Of a DNA stretch of 64,000 nt, positions 46,775 through 59,318 are shown in pieces. Every line of letters starts with the position of its first letter. Within the stretch, counting starts at the first letter, position 1. The stretch comes from Engraulis encrasicolus (Eukaryota; Chordata; Actinopteri; Clupeiformes; Engraulidae): assembly GCF_034702125.1 (NCBI RefSeq), contig NC_085869.1:20038677-20102676 (forward strand). Direction: 5' to 3'. The notes below the pieces were generated by a model. That model was not told the origin of the DNA and ran no database searches. It saw only the letters and a program-made list of their open reading frames with translations. The position numbers were made by a program, and so were the translations under genes.

Positions 46775-47338
46775 TAAAGGGGTCTAAGGCTTGGTAATGC
46801 ACTTGGCAACATTGACACACGCTGCATACTTCTCTCCAGATTTTCAGCTTGAATAAAAGCATAATCGACAATTCTTTGGCAAATAAAATGCATTGACATG
46901 TCTTGAAAACAAATAAATATAAAGTGTACTAAAAAATAAATATATACAAAAGACATTTCTCCCAGTCTGTCATTGAGCAGATATGACATACAGTATATCA
47001 CAAGGTGCAGGACACTGTTCGGTTACACAATGTAAGAGGCTTGTTGCAATGTCACAAGCCTGAGATGTAAGATGTAAGAGGCTTGTTGCATCCATAAGAC
47101 ACAGTTCAGTATGATACACGTGTTGTTCCCTCTGAGTTTCCATGGCGGAAGAGCAACTTTTCCCCCTGGAATTCCTGCACTGTGCCCATTATCTGTGATA
47201 TACACACAATTTGGGCCGTTTGAAATATCACTTCCACATGTGCAAAAGAATAAAAGACGATGAAAAAGCCAGGTGCCATTATAGTTATGGCTCCAGGACC
47301 TCCAGAGGAGCACCGTAATAGTTGTTTGACTATTTTGT

Positions 47339-47503
47339 TTAGGAGTAACTTTCATTGTCGTTCCATGTGATCATCCACTGTTTCTTCTCCAAGGGGCTGA
47401 GGTGGATCTTGCCGTCCTTCGGCTGCCGAGGGCCTTTCCTTATACGCACAGCGCTGTATCTTGGCACAGTGTCTTCATATTCTGCATGCTTGAAAAATCC
47501 ACA
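47339..47503 (-). CDS. itga6: itga6 alternative tail exon B
   Basis: Encodes [46 protein letters not shown] and TAA. Matches alpha6B (PRYHAVRIRK...WNENESYS), used when exon A is skipped. The conserved GFFKR reads GFFKH here. Confidence 0.95.
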   Translation of the reverse strand, partial: CGFFKHAEYEDTVPRYSAVRIRKGPRQPKDGKIHLSPLEKKQWMITWNDNESYS

Positions 47504-50500
47504 CTGTTAATTTGGAAGAAAAAAAAACAAGACAGTCAGTTCAATAAACAGGCATATCTGACGTAGATAGATTAACAGTAGACAGATTAACAGTAGTCAT
47601 GGCCATCTGAAACAGGAGGTGTTAGGGAAGCATTTTGCTGGCATGGAGGGAAGATGCATGCTTTACATTTAGACAAGTAGATCAAGCAAGGGCAAACAAA
47701 GGTCGTAAGTACAAACAAAGCAAATCACAAAACATCAAACCACACAGATTTAGTTTCCAAGACATAAAGAAGCAAGAGGCTGTGAGTTGTGGGAACAATA
47801 ACACACATCAAGATTTTCTTGTGTTTCAAACACAGGCAGAGTAACACAGAGCTGATACAGATTTGCCTGACAAGACAGAAAGACAGAAAGAAAGCTGTCA
47901 GTGTCGCACAAAACACTTGGTTTCTCCAAGAACTGGTCACCCAGATGTCAGAACCCACAGTGATTGGTCGAAAGTAAATGTCACGATCACTGCATTCGTT
48001 TTTTTTAAGTTATGACCAATCCTTGTGGTTCTCACATCTGGGCAACTAGCTGTTGGGGGGTAACCAGACATGTTTTCACACCAGAAGGACACCTTTATTA
48101 TTTTCCCTCAAAGCACAAAGTTAGTGGCTGAAGCTGACACACCATGCTGGTTGAAGAAAATAAAACTCCACGGTTGTTTCTTTTACCCCAAGGTGAGGCA
48201 CTAAGCCTCAGCTGTGGATTTGTCTTTATCTGACGGCTGAACGTGGACCTCAGCCTTGTGATATGCCGCATCAAACTGGTCTTTTTGGGCTCGCTTGAAG
48301 AAACCGCACTGAGGAGGGAGCAAGGGGGTGAATCACTGGAAACAAGCGCTTTCTAGTACATCACCTCAGACACATCCACTGCAAACAACGCGAAGACCTG
48401 AACACTGAATCTGCAGTTTCCACAGTGAAATTTAAACATTATTTAAAACACAAAGCTTTAGACAAATAGTACAGGTGCAACTTTGCATTTGATGGAAAAA
48501 AATGACCGCCTCGATGAATATTATTCATTGAGAGTATGTAATTTTAGTTGTTTATTTTCTAAATGTATGGTGTGTAATCATGTAAAAATTTCTGGTCTGA
48601 CCAAAGTACAGTAAGTTTTGCAGCCTATTATGCCTATGCCTAAAATGGAGAACATCCACCTATTCCTGTATGAAAAGGCATAATGACTAGGCCTACTTAA
48701 ATGCATGGTGGTGGTAACTAACCATGCATGAAAAAGATAACATTTGTGAATGGGCAGTATGAATTCTGGAAATAAAAGTCTAAAAACCTTTAAGGCGACA
48801 TACTGCATGAATTCTTCTACATTAGTATAGCTTGGCAAAATGGCATTGTTCTCAGAACCCAAAAAGTAATACAAGTTGAATCAGGATAAAACATCCATCA
48901 CCCATACAGCATGCTGCCTTCAATATCAAGTTTTATGCTTCACTTTTTATTACTGTGGAAGTTGTTGTAATGTAATGTCATGTCAACAGCATAGTAAAGT
49001 CTTATGTCCATTAGTTTACCTTCCATAGCAGGAAGACGAGAAGAGCCAGCATGAGGATGCCGGCCAGCACTGCTACCAGAATGATCCACCAGGGGACGCC
49101 ACTGTACAGGGCCATCGTCTTCTCTGGGAACACTGTGATTTTCAACTAATACAAAGACATCGTCACATTAGGTATTGCACTTTTTTTTTTTGTTCTACTT
49201 GTTCTATTTTGTTCTATTTGTTATTGTAATGCAACTGAAAATATAATCATGTAACTTATGCGGCTGCGCTGCCACTTGGCCAGAACGCCCCTGTAAAATA
49301 GATATTTAATATCAACGGGTCTATTTTCCTGCTAAAATAAATGTTAAATAAAACATACATGCACTGGAATCATATGACCAAAGAAGGTGAAAATTATATA
49401 TTATGATAAAATTCATATTAGTTATTGTTGACTGCCAGTATTATTTCAAGGCAGATGCAAAAGGGGCATTTACATTTACAACATTTACCTCAGTGTGTGC
49501 ATTCCTCATGACAATGTTCTGTGCTGCTACGTCCAGGCTTATTGATGCTTTGATACTCAGATCCAGATAACTGAGAGAAGCATAATCCTGTTATCAAAGA
49601 CATCAAGAAGGAACAGAATGGTGTAAAAGAAAACATAGATTAGAAAGAGGAAAGATACACTACATGCAATAAAAATATATGGACAAGCATACATGTAGGC
49701 CTAATTCAACTTAATTTTTATTTCATGTTTAGAGAAGGGTTAAATGAAATGATCTCAACAGTGAATGTGCAGAAGCAGAATGAAGCTGAATTACCTCAAG
49801 GAATGTGGAGTTCCAGAGACGTGATGTTAGCACGATGACTGCATCACTATCCAAGCCCTGCAGGGGGCACTTGAACTCCACACATCTGGCTCCATTCTGA
49901 CAGGTCTGTCACACACACACAGTCACACACAGCATCTATTACAGCCAAACTGCCACTACCTGCTGCCATACACAGCAGTCTTAATGATAATGTAATATGC
50001 AAAGTATCTGTCAATTACCAGTGTTTTATATTTTCTTTTTTCGACAAACAGGGACTGGAGGCCTCCCGCTTCCTTTCGCTTACGCTCCTTGGCCTCACGC
50101 TTTTGCCGAATAATGGATTCCTGGAAGCAGATTGAGGTTGGAGAAGTTAAGCCATATGATATAGACATTGCCATTCCACTGTGTCTATTTTGCGCAATGA
50201 TGTCAAAAGGGTTTTTTGCTCAGACATACATCAGGTAATCTGAGAGGGTTCACTTCGCTGGCTGGGGAACAGGTGACCTGATCCAGGCCGGATGTCTCGA
50301 TCTTCATGAGGTAGAGAAGCCACTTCCCCACTGAGTTCTCCTTAGGCCACTGAATGTTCAGTGACGCTGTGCCAAATGACTTCAAGGGCTTCCCCAAGTT
50401 GGTGATCTGATGAAAGCGCAATCAATGGATGGTTGTTTTTAGGTTGGAACAAGTGAATTCAACTAGTGAACAAGTGAATACATTTTTCTGTCAATTTTAT

Positions 50501-53500
50501 GTCTATAAAATAAGATATTTATGCACAATGGATGGTTGTTTTAGGTTGGAGCAAGTGAATTCAACTAGCGAACAAGTGAATTGATTTTTCTGTCCGTTTT
50601 ATGTCAATGAAATAAGATATTTATGCACATTCACGTCAAGGTTTGTTATTTGCCATACGTGACTGTGAAAAGGGACATGGAAACAATAAAAATATATATT
50701 CACTCTGAACTCGTGTTTAATCAGATGGCCGATGTCCTCCCCAGACTTCATAGCACTTTCTCCTTTGATATCTCCCCCAAAGTACACTTGGGTGTGTTGT
50801 GGAACCCTGTAAAGACACAGAAAAACATACCTGATATGAAAGTAGTCAGATACTAGCGTTGTTTTCTCATTATGATCACAGGTGGATGAATGCACGGGCC
50901 TACCGGGCCCAGGCCCAGGGGGCCAGAGGCCCCAAGGGGCCAGGCCAACTTGGCCCCGAGGCCATGACCCACACTGGCCTTCAAAACCACCTTTGCAATA
51001 ATAATCTTTCCAAGGTGCTTCATGTTCCATTCAATATAGTGTACAATGAACTGGTATAGTCCCATAGGCCAAGTCAGGTCTGAGGGTGGGGGGCCCAAGG
51101 GGGGCAAAGGGCCAGAGTTGAGGGGCCAAGACAGTGTCTGGCCCAGGGGGGCATAATTATAATCACAGAACAAATACACATTGCAGTCATATGCATCATA
51201 CAGTATTACATTAGCTTGGCAGCGATTTCAAAGAAAACCATGAAACGATCAACAGACTTACCCAAAAACAGACAGCATCAGTTCAATCACAACTTTTGCT
51301 TTGGCCTCCACTTTCATGGGCTTCTCTTGTTGACTGGTTCTGGAGGAAGACAAGGCAAGTACCAAAATATGTAATGCAGTGCCGCCCATTTTAGTCTGCT
51401 AGCAGGCATGCCAAGTGAAAGCATTGTAAATAAAAGCAAGAGAGACCTGTGATATTTAATGGCTTACGTTTCAAGAAGAAGGTTAATTCCAATTTCTGTG
51501 GTGTTGAGGTAGATGCCAGCAGTGCTCAATATGATGTAGAATTTCAACTGGAATAAATTAAGAAATAATAATACATTTCATTTGTAACATGGTGCTTTAC
51601 AGAGTGGGCACCCAAGATCACATTACAAAACAGAACAAATGTTACTATTATTATTGTTTTTTAAAGAAAATCATTACATTACATGATATGCACTGAAAAA
51701 ATGGCATACCTCAGCATCTCGTTTGAATGGATTGCCAATTTCACAGTCTGCTTGGGAGCCATTTTGGTTGGCTGTGCAGATCACTTGCTTGTCCTGCACA
51801 GAAGGTGAGAGAGGTCATATACAGTACTTATCAGGGCTTGCTGATAATAAGGTGATAAAACAATACACAGTAAAAAAATGTGGTGTTAATATTTGAGAGT
51901 AAACTTCTATAAATGCAGATAAGAGAATTTACTGTGTGAATCAAATTACTCTAAGCAGTAGAGTCAAAAGCCAGTGTAAAATTCTGCTGGTGGCAACAAG
52001 TGTAATTTCCATCTCAAACTCTTAATATTTACACAATATTGAGTAGAATTAACTCTGAAAATGTTAAACTGACCAAAAAGTGAAATGACCACTATTTTTT
52101 GAGTGGGGACCAAACGTTATCTGAAGGGAGTTCATTCCAACTCTTTAAGATATGGCGTTATACATTTGCTGTTGGCAGTGACCAAGTCGTAGTGCATTCA
52201 TTACTAAAGGCCCTGTGTCATCTCATAGTATTGTAGTATTATGGTAGTTAACTTTTCAATGACTGTTACAGCGTGCCACTGGAGGTACGGCGCACATGCA
52301 TTAAGGGGCAACAAGTTGTATGGACAGAGTTGGTATTTTAACTGTGCACATGTTGCTGGTGAGACTGTTGTCTCTCGGCCCTACCGTGCCGAATATGGTA
52401 GGGCACTCGTTTTGCTATGCGGCCAACCCGGGTTTGAGTTCAGCTCGGGTCCTTTGCCGACCCTTCCCCATCTCTCTCTCCCAACTCACTTCCTGTCATT
52501 ACTACACTGTCCTATTGAAATAAAGACAAAAGCCTCCCAAAAAATATATATTTTTTAAAGACTCTCACCCCTGTCTTCTGTGAGCGGAAGCCTGAGTAGG
52601 AGACGGAGCTGGGGAACATCCCCACCAGCTTGGCCTCGTGCGCGTCATCTCCACCCCTGTTGGTCACCGTCAGCTCCAGAGCGATGTCCTTCTGGTCGCT
52701 CAGGGAGATCAGCGGGATATCATTTTGCCTACGAAGGATAAATTAACCCATTTTAGCCTGATTGCTCATATATGTTGTTTGACCTTTGGTGCCTGGAGCG
52801 ACATATACACTGCATTCAGGCTCTTGAGATTTTAGCTTTTTTAATAAAAATGTGGGTATGTTACAGCTGAATGAACTCCTTCTAATGTAAGGTGAGGGTC
52901 CTAGGGTTTGAAATGCAACTTATGTCATGTGTTTATGTGCATCAGAGGCTAAGATATTTTGGTTTCTTCCAACAAGGGCTTAGGCATTCAACAGGCGTTT
53001 TTTTGCAGGTGCTTTAGGCGTCAATGGATTAAAGAATGAAAGTGGTCTCCACTGTCCTATCAAGTAAAGGCACAAAAATCAAAGACAAAAATATGCAAAA
53101 TCTGGTTACACAGTAAGAAGTACATGAGCAATAAGCTGAAGTACACTAAACCATATCTTAAGCCCGATTAATTTACTCAATTCACAGACATTACAAGGCG
53201 GTACAGACGGCGCGCCTATGTGAAATTACCCTAGGACGTCTGTGTTTTGCCGAAATACAGTAGGTAATTCGTGGCGGAATTATTACCTCACAAATCGCGG
53301 ACATGGCACATTCGCACAGGACTAAGAACTCAGACATTCTCCGTAATTATTCCGAATTACCGGGGGTCCATAGGTAATAAAAGTCCTGTCCGAATCGGGC
53401 TTTAGTCAGGACTGGGGTGGTCCCAAAACACAGAAGCCATTTTTGTCATAGACTAGCCCCCTGACACAGCCCCCTACTTTCCCATGATAATCATCACATT

Positions 53501-56500
53501 AACACGATATACTAAATGTAGTCCAAACATGTAGACAGAGACAATAATCAAGCTTAATCAGTTTGAATCAGGGTCAAATAGAGGTCAAACTCACAAAGGC
53601 AGAGGTGGAAAGACATCCTGATTGCCCTCTCGGTAGCAGAATCGGTATTTCAGCTGCAGATTGCTCTGGCAGATGTTGTCAGTTCCACATCCTTCCTTCA
53701 AGAAGTGCACCTGTGGTGGACATGCATTTGTTAAAACCCCTGAAGACACTGGATTATAAATTAGCTGTTACCAGAATGGCAATGAGCAAGTCGTAATGTA
53801 TTACTAAATGCCCCGTGCACTGTCATAGTAGTGTATTACTATAGTAGTTAACTTTCAATGTCTATTACAGCGTGCCACAGGAGGTACGGCGTGCATTAAC
53901 CTTTGAGTGTGGGTTTTTGAGCATTCTATAAAAAGAATGCATTCTATAACAATGCAAGATTCTACAATTCCATATTGTATTGAATGACGCCCAGAATTCT
54001 ATAGAACTTTCACTGCCCGAACATTCCCGTCACACCGGTGTGACGGTACACTCTTAAAGGTTAAGGGGCTACTAAGAGCAAGCAGAGACGGCGCACTGGC
54101 CCCCTGCTCCAGTCCTAGATGCACATAATGCTGTGAGTTTGGCGCCCCTCACAGGCGACCCAAAACTGTATTGTACAGTCTGTATTGCATCCAAAGACCA
54201 CCATACACAGTCAACATTTGGGTAGCAATGTTTTTATGCCAGCAGCGGGGCAAATGCTGATTTCAAATTGGTGTGGGGGTCAGAAAATAGAGCACGGGAA
54301 AATGGATCTAAAATACAGGACAAATCTCAGACAAGCATGAATGCTGGGAACACTACCACAGACATAGACTATGGGCAGCCAGGTAGACAGCACGTGTAGT
54401 GTAGGAAAAACATCAGCAGATGCCAAATCTAAAAACTACTTGAGGAGAAAGGGAGGAAGGATTTTCACACTGTTGGAAAAAGACATAATTTACTGATGAT
54501 AGCAATGTTTCGATCATGCTATCCTGTAACCTTTACAATGAAGTTACAATTGATTCATCCCTCCAGTCCTGACCAAGGAGAGGGAAAACACAGGTTACAA
54601 TTGTTCCATTCCATTTCATTTATTTCAGATGACCGCAACTTAAATCTATAACAATTCCCTGAGGTAAAAACTAAGCTCGCCGGTTCCGGCCAGTCCCTCT
54701 TCCAAAACATTCTAACTGGCAACCACTTTCCCATAGACTATTAGTATTCAATAAGGCTATTGGAAATCAAGAACAAACCATTCATTTTAGAAACAAAACA
54801 ACACAATATCACAGAAATAAATAACAAAAATATAAACAGAAACATCAGATAAATACAAAAATGATCCCGTATGGAATTATACTGTTAGAATACTGTACAT
54901 CTTCTTCAGGCATCTTATGATGGCCTGAAGAAAATCTATGATCAAAACACAATTATCTTCAATAAATTAATTCTTTTGCAAACAAATTCTTCCCCCATTT
55001 CAGCCAGGGGAGTTATCTGCTAAGGATGCTGGCTATGATTATGTCCTTGTTTGTCAGTCGCTTTGGTTATAAAGCGTCTGCCAAATTAAATGTAATATAA
55101 TGTATTGTGAGCAGGCCTACCTCAGTGAGGACTTTTCTGGAGTCGGAGGAGTTCATGACAGGGACGAGTGAAGGTAGAGCGTTCTGCCTCTTGCCTCGCT
55201 TGCCACTGCTCTTGACAGCCACAGACACCTCGATAGGGATGGCCCTCAGCTTATCCTTGATGCTGTCCTGAGATACGCAAAAACAGCCCAGGTGTCAAAC
55301 GTGCTCATCTGCATCACATGCACATGGCATAACATAAGAAATATGTGATGTGGATACAACATGGAGTGCTTAACTTTAATCTACTGCAGTTTACCATTGA
55401 AAGAAACCAAAGATAGTGCCCCTAGTTTCTGTGATGTTCTCTCTGTATAGTACAGTTGTTAGCGTTCAGCTGTCCAAATGTCTGCCTACTCCCTAATTGT
55501 GTTCAATTAAACATGTGAATTAACATTTCAGAAGCTTTGACACAGTGTGGTGATGCCAACAGGAATTCAGAGTGAGTGAAAGGAGGGTAAACCTTCAGTT
55601 TGAGTTTGGGTCGGAAGCACGCCCTCTTGTTCTGTCCTCGCAGTTCCAGAGTTCCGGTGGACTGGAAGTCTTGATCAGACGACAGCTTATCTAGGAATGT
55701 TACTCTGGATGGAAGCCCTTGCTTCCGCCGCTCCGATTCAGCCTCAAACGAGTACGAAATAGCTGGCAGGAGAAACAAAAGCATGTCTAATCAATGCTAC
55801 AAGATGGCATGGACATTTTTTCTTAATGCATGGTATTGGAATCATACACTTACTGATTTTAGGGCTGTAGGTGGAGGGGTTGGCTTTGTAGGAAAAGCAG
55901 GCTTCAACTGTAAGACTATGTGTGACAAATGGTAAAAAAAAAAAATGTTGACCATAGAAATCACCTTAGTATATATAAACTTTATTACAGGCTCAGGGCC
56001 CAATAGGCAGACACACAACATATACATAGAAATAAAATGTGCAGGAAAAAGAAGAAATAATAATAATTAAAAAAAATTAAAAAAACCAGCAATGATGCCA
56101 AAGCATATACAAACTATGTCATGACTGTCTTAAAAGGCAGCCATACCAATGTTTCCACATATATGATTGGTAACGGAGAGAGCTATATATAATGACAACA
56201 TCATTTAAATCTTTTGGTGGATTATTGTCTTAGAATGTACAACATTTGAAAAGTCATACCATATGCTTCCATGAAAAGATAAACACTATTTGAGGCACTC
56301 CTTACTAAATTTAAAAAGCCTTTATTGAACACTGGTTACATGCCTACCTACACATTTCGACCCACAAAACGCATAGGCATGTAGCCAGTGTTCAATGAAG
56401 GCTTTTTAACTTTAGTAAGGAGTGCCTCAAATAGTGTTTGTCTTTTCATGGAAGTTTGGATGCCCAAGTTTTTTTGTAATGAGCACCCTTTTTTACTAAT

Positions 56501-59254
56501 TGGATACAGGACCCAATGAAGCATTCCCTTTTCTCTTTCTGTCATACCATATGCTGTTCCCGCAGGTTTTCTTGGTCAGATCGATCTCCTTTGGGGAAAC
56601 AGACACCTCCTTTTTGATGCTAATGACTGGCCTGGACCTGAGCAAGCAAAGGGGAGCAGAGGTATACTCAACAAGGCAGAAATATAGAAATTAACTTACA
56701 TTAATAGATCTAATGAAGAAATACTATATGAAATGCATACATTTAAATGAAATAATGAAATTAAAACATAGATAAAACAAAGATAAAAACATGACCATCA
56801 ATTGTTATGTTTACAATTTATATGTATGTTTTTAACCCAATTATTAATGAAATAACTATACAGTACATAACATACAGCATGAGCAGTTATTAGAGGGCTA
56901 GGCCTACCTATAAATAAACACAGCATCAGAGAGGGACCCAACAGCAATATCTGGGTAGGAATTGACATCCAGGTCCATGTTACCAGCCAGGGAATAGCCA
57001 AATGTCATAATATTGTGTTGTCTCCCTTCCAGGACCTAAAAGGAACAGATTTCCACAATGAGTCACCACCTCTAACAGTTGCACCGTACTGTATTCAACC
57101 AAGTGGAAAGGAAGGAGAGCCCAGTAAAAGGCGACAGTGGAATAATAGCATGGTACTGATGGTCCCTGTGCAAAATGGTCAAAAAGTGACACGCCGTATG
57201 CTGTGCACAGTCAGATAATAGTTTTCAGTGCCGCAAATGACAGGATTTCCGCCAGACTTCCACACACTCACACACTCCACCTCGGTAATGGACTGTGGCT
57301 CTCGCAGCCAAGGCTCTCTCATCTTGCAAGATACGCGGCATTACCAAAGCGAAGCGCTGACCTGTGCGGGTTCGCTGATGATTCCATTAGCGGAGCCGTG
57401 GTAAATATACACTCTTCCTGCCCCCTCGTCATCGTAGGGAGCCCCAACTGCAATATCTGTCAGACAGAGCAAAAGAGTATGAGTATGTTGTGTGAAGTGC
57501 AAAAGTGGAAAAGACAGAACAGCATATTACCAGTTTCACTGCACAACGAGACAAGGTATTCAGGACTTCATCTTTTGTTGTTACAAATAAAAACCATCGG
57601 AAGCATACATCTTCTCGATTGAGGCCATGAATCACAGAGGAGCATGTTGCTGTTTCTCTGTATCACTTGACAAGCGATACTTGATGTCTTTATCTTTTTT
57701 AATAAAAATGAAACAAGTAAAGGGAGTATAAATCACCGCACACTGGTCTTCTTTGCTGGTGGTTTATTTGATGAAGAACGCAACGGTGAAAAGCGTTGTT
57801 CACCAAATAAAACACCATCAAAGACTTGGATTACTTGTCGTCACACAGTGTACAGAGATTATACTTTGAAGAAAAATAAAACACTTAACACACCTTGATA
57901 GGTGTCCAGATTAAGATCACCAATGTTTTGCACCACCAAGCCAAACATGGAGTATTTCTTTCCATCCAGACGGACTGGGGTGATGTCGTTCCACCTGCCA
58001 GCCTTGTTGATGTACACGTACACAGCTCCCCCTATTTCACTGTCCTTCAGGAAAAACTGCGGAGCTCCCACAGCAATGTCCTGCCACCTGGGGAAAAGAA
58101 GAATAGAATTCTGTTATATGTGTGGGTCAGTGACGTTTCAGCAGTAGCACACATCAGGGCGGCGCAATGACAGCCAGTGCTACTATTGCATAGATTTTTT
58201 TTCTTTGCTTACTTTTAGCGGACTATCTAAGAAGCATATTCATTGCAGCATATCAACTACCAATTCCTAATTGATTTAGGGGTATTAGATGCCGTTGCGC
58301 CACCTGATATCTGAGCTATAAAAAAAGTCTCTGACCCATTTATGGAAAATGTCCAGCCTGTCATGCCAGACAATAACATGAAAGGCACAGGCTGGCACTG
58401 CACCATAGGTGAAAGCTCTTGAGCCAATGGTTGGCTTTCACACCAGTTCAAACTGTTTCACTGTGCATAATAGGCCAACACAGCCGCGTCATCATTATCT
58501 TAGCCCTCCCCAACAACTCACAACATGGATTAAAAGACACAGATATGCAAAGACAATTTAAGATGTTGTGAGTGAAGGACGGATTTTGTGTCGTTTTTTG
58601 GTTATGCCCTATGGTGCAGTGCCAGACCAACTCACCAGACAATATATATATATATATATTTTTTTAAAGATTTTTTGGGCCTTTTATGTCTTTATTTGAG
58701 ACAAGAGAATGAAGATGGTGGCAGGGAATTTGCAGCGGGAGAAAGAGACAGGAGAGGATTGGGAAACCACCTTGGGCCAGAAGCGAGCCAAGGTCCCCGA
58801 CGTAAAAGTACCGCCTTAGGGCTTCCGCACACCGGCTCCGACAAAGTGCTGAGCACTGCTCAGCTAAAATTCGATTCCATTGTTTTCAATAGAACCACGC
58901 ACACTGGCGCCGATGTCCGCGGACATTCTCCGATGTCGGATAGCAATTAGAGACAAGTTCTATTTTGTCGGCGCCGCCCGTTGACTATCAATGCAATGTT
59001 CGGGTGAAATTGGGTTTGGAGGTTCGAATAATGTCGGAAGCGAAAGTGCGCCGCAGTGCTGTCGGAGCCTATGTGCGGCCGGCCTTAGCCGTTTGAGCCA
59101 TGGCCAAGGCCAGACCAATATTTTATTTTCTGCAGGTTTGTTTAGTTCACTTTGCTAAAAACTATCATTATCACTATCAAGTCATTTTCACATTGGTCTT
59201 CTTCTATTTACTCTACAGACACACACATACACATACACACACACGCACACGCAC

Positions 59255-59318
<64 letters not shown>

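Noticed and set aside
57745..57825. Further hammerhead candidate (TGATGAAG...GTGAAAAGC)
   Set aside because: The GAAAC box and stem II pairing are not preserved; kept only as a short inverted repeat.
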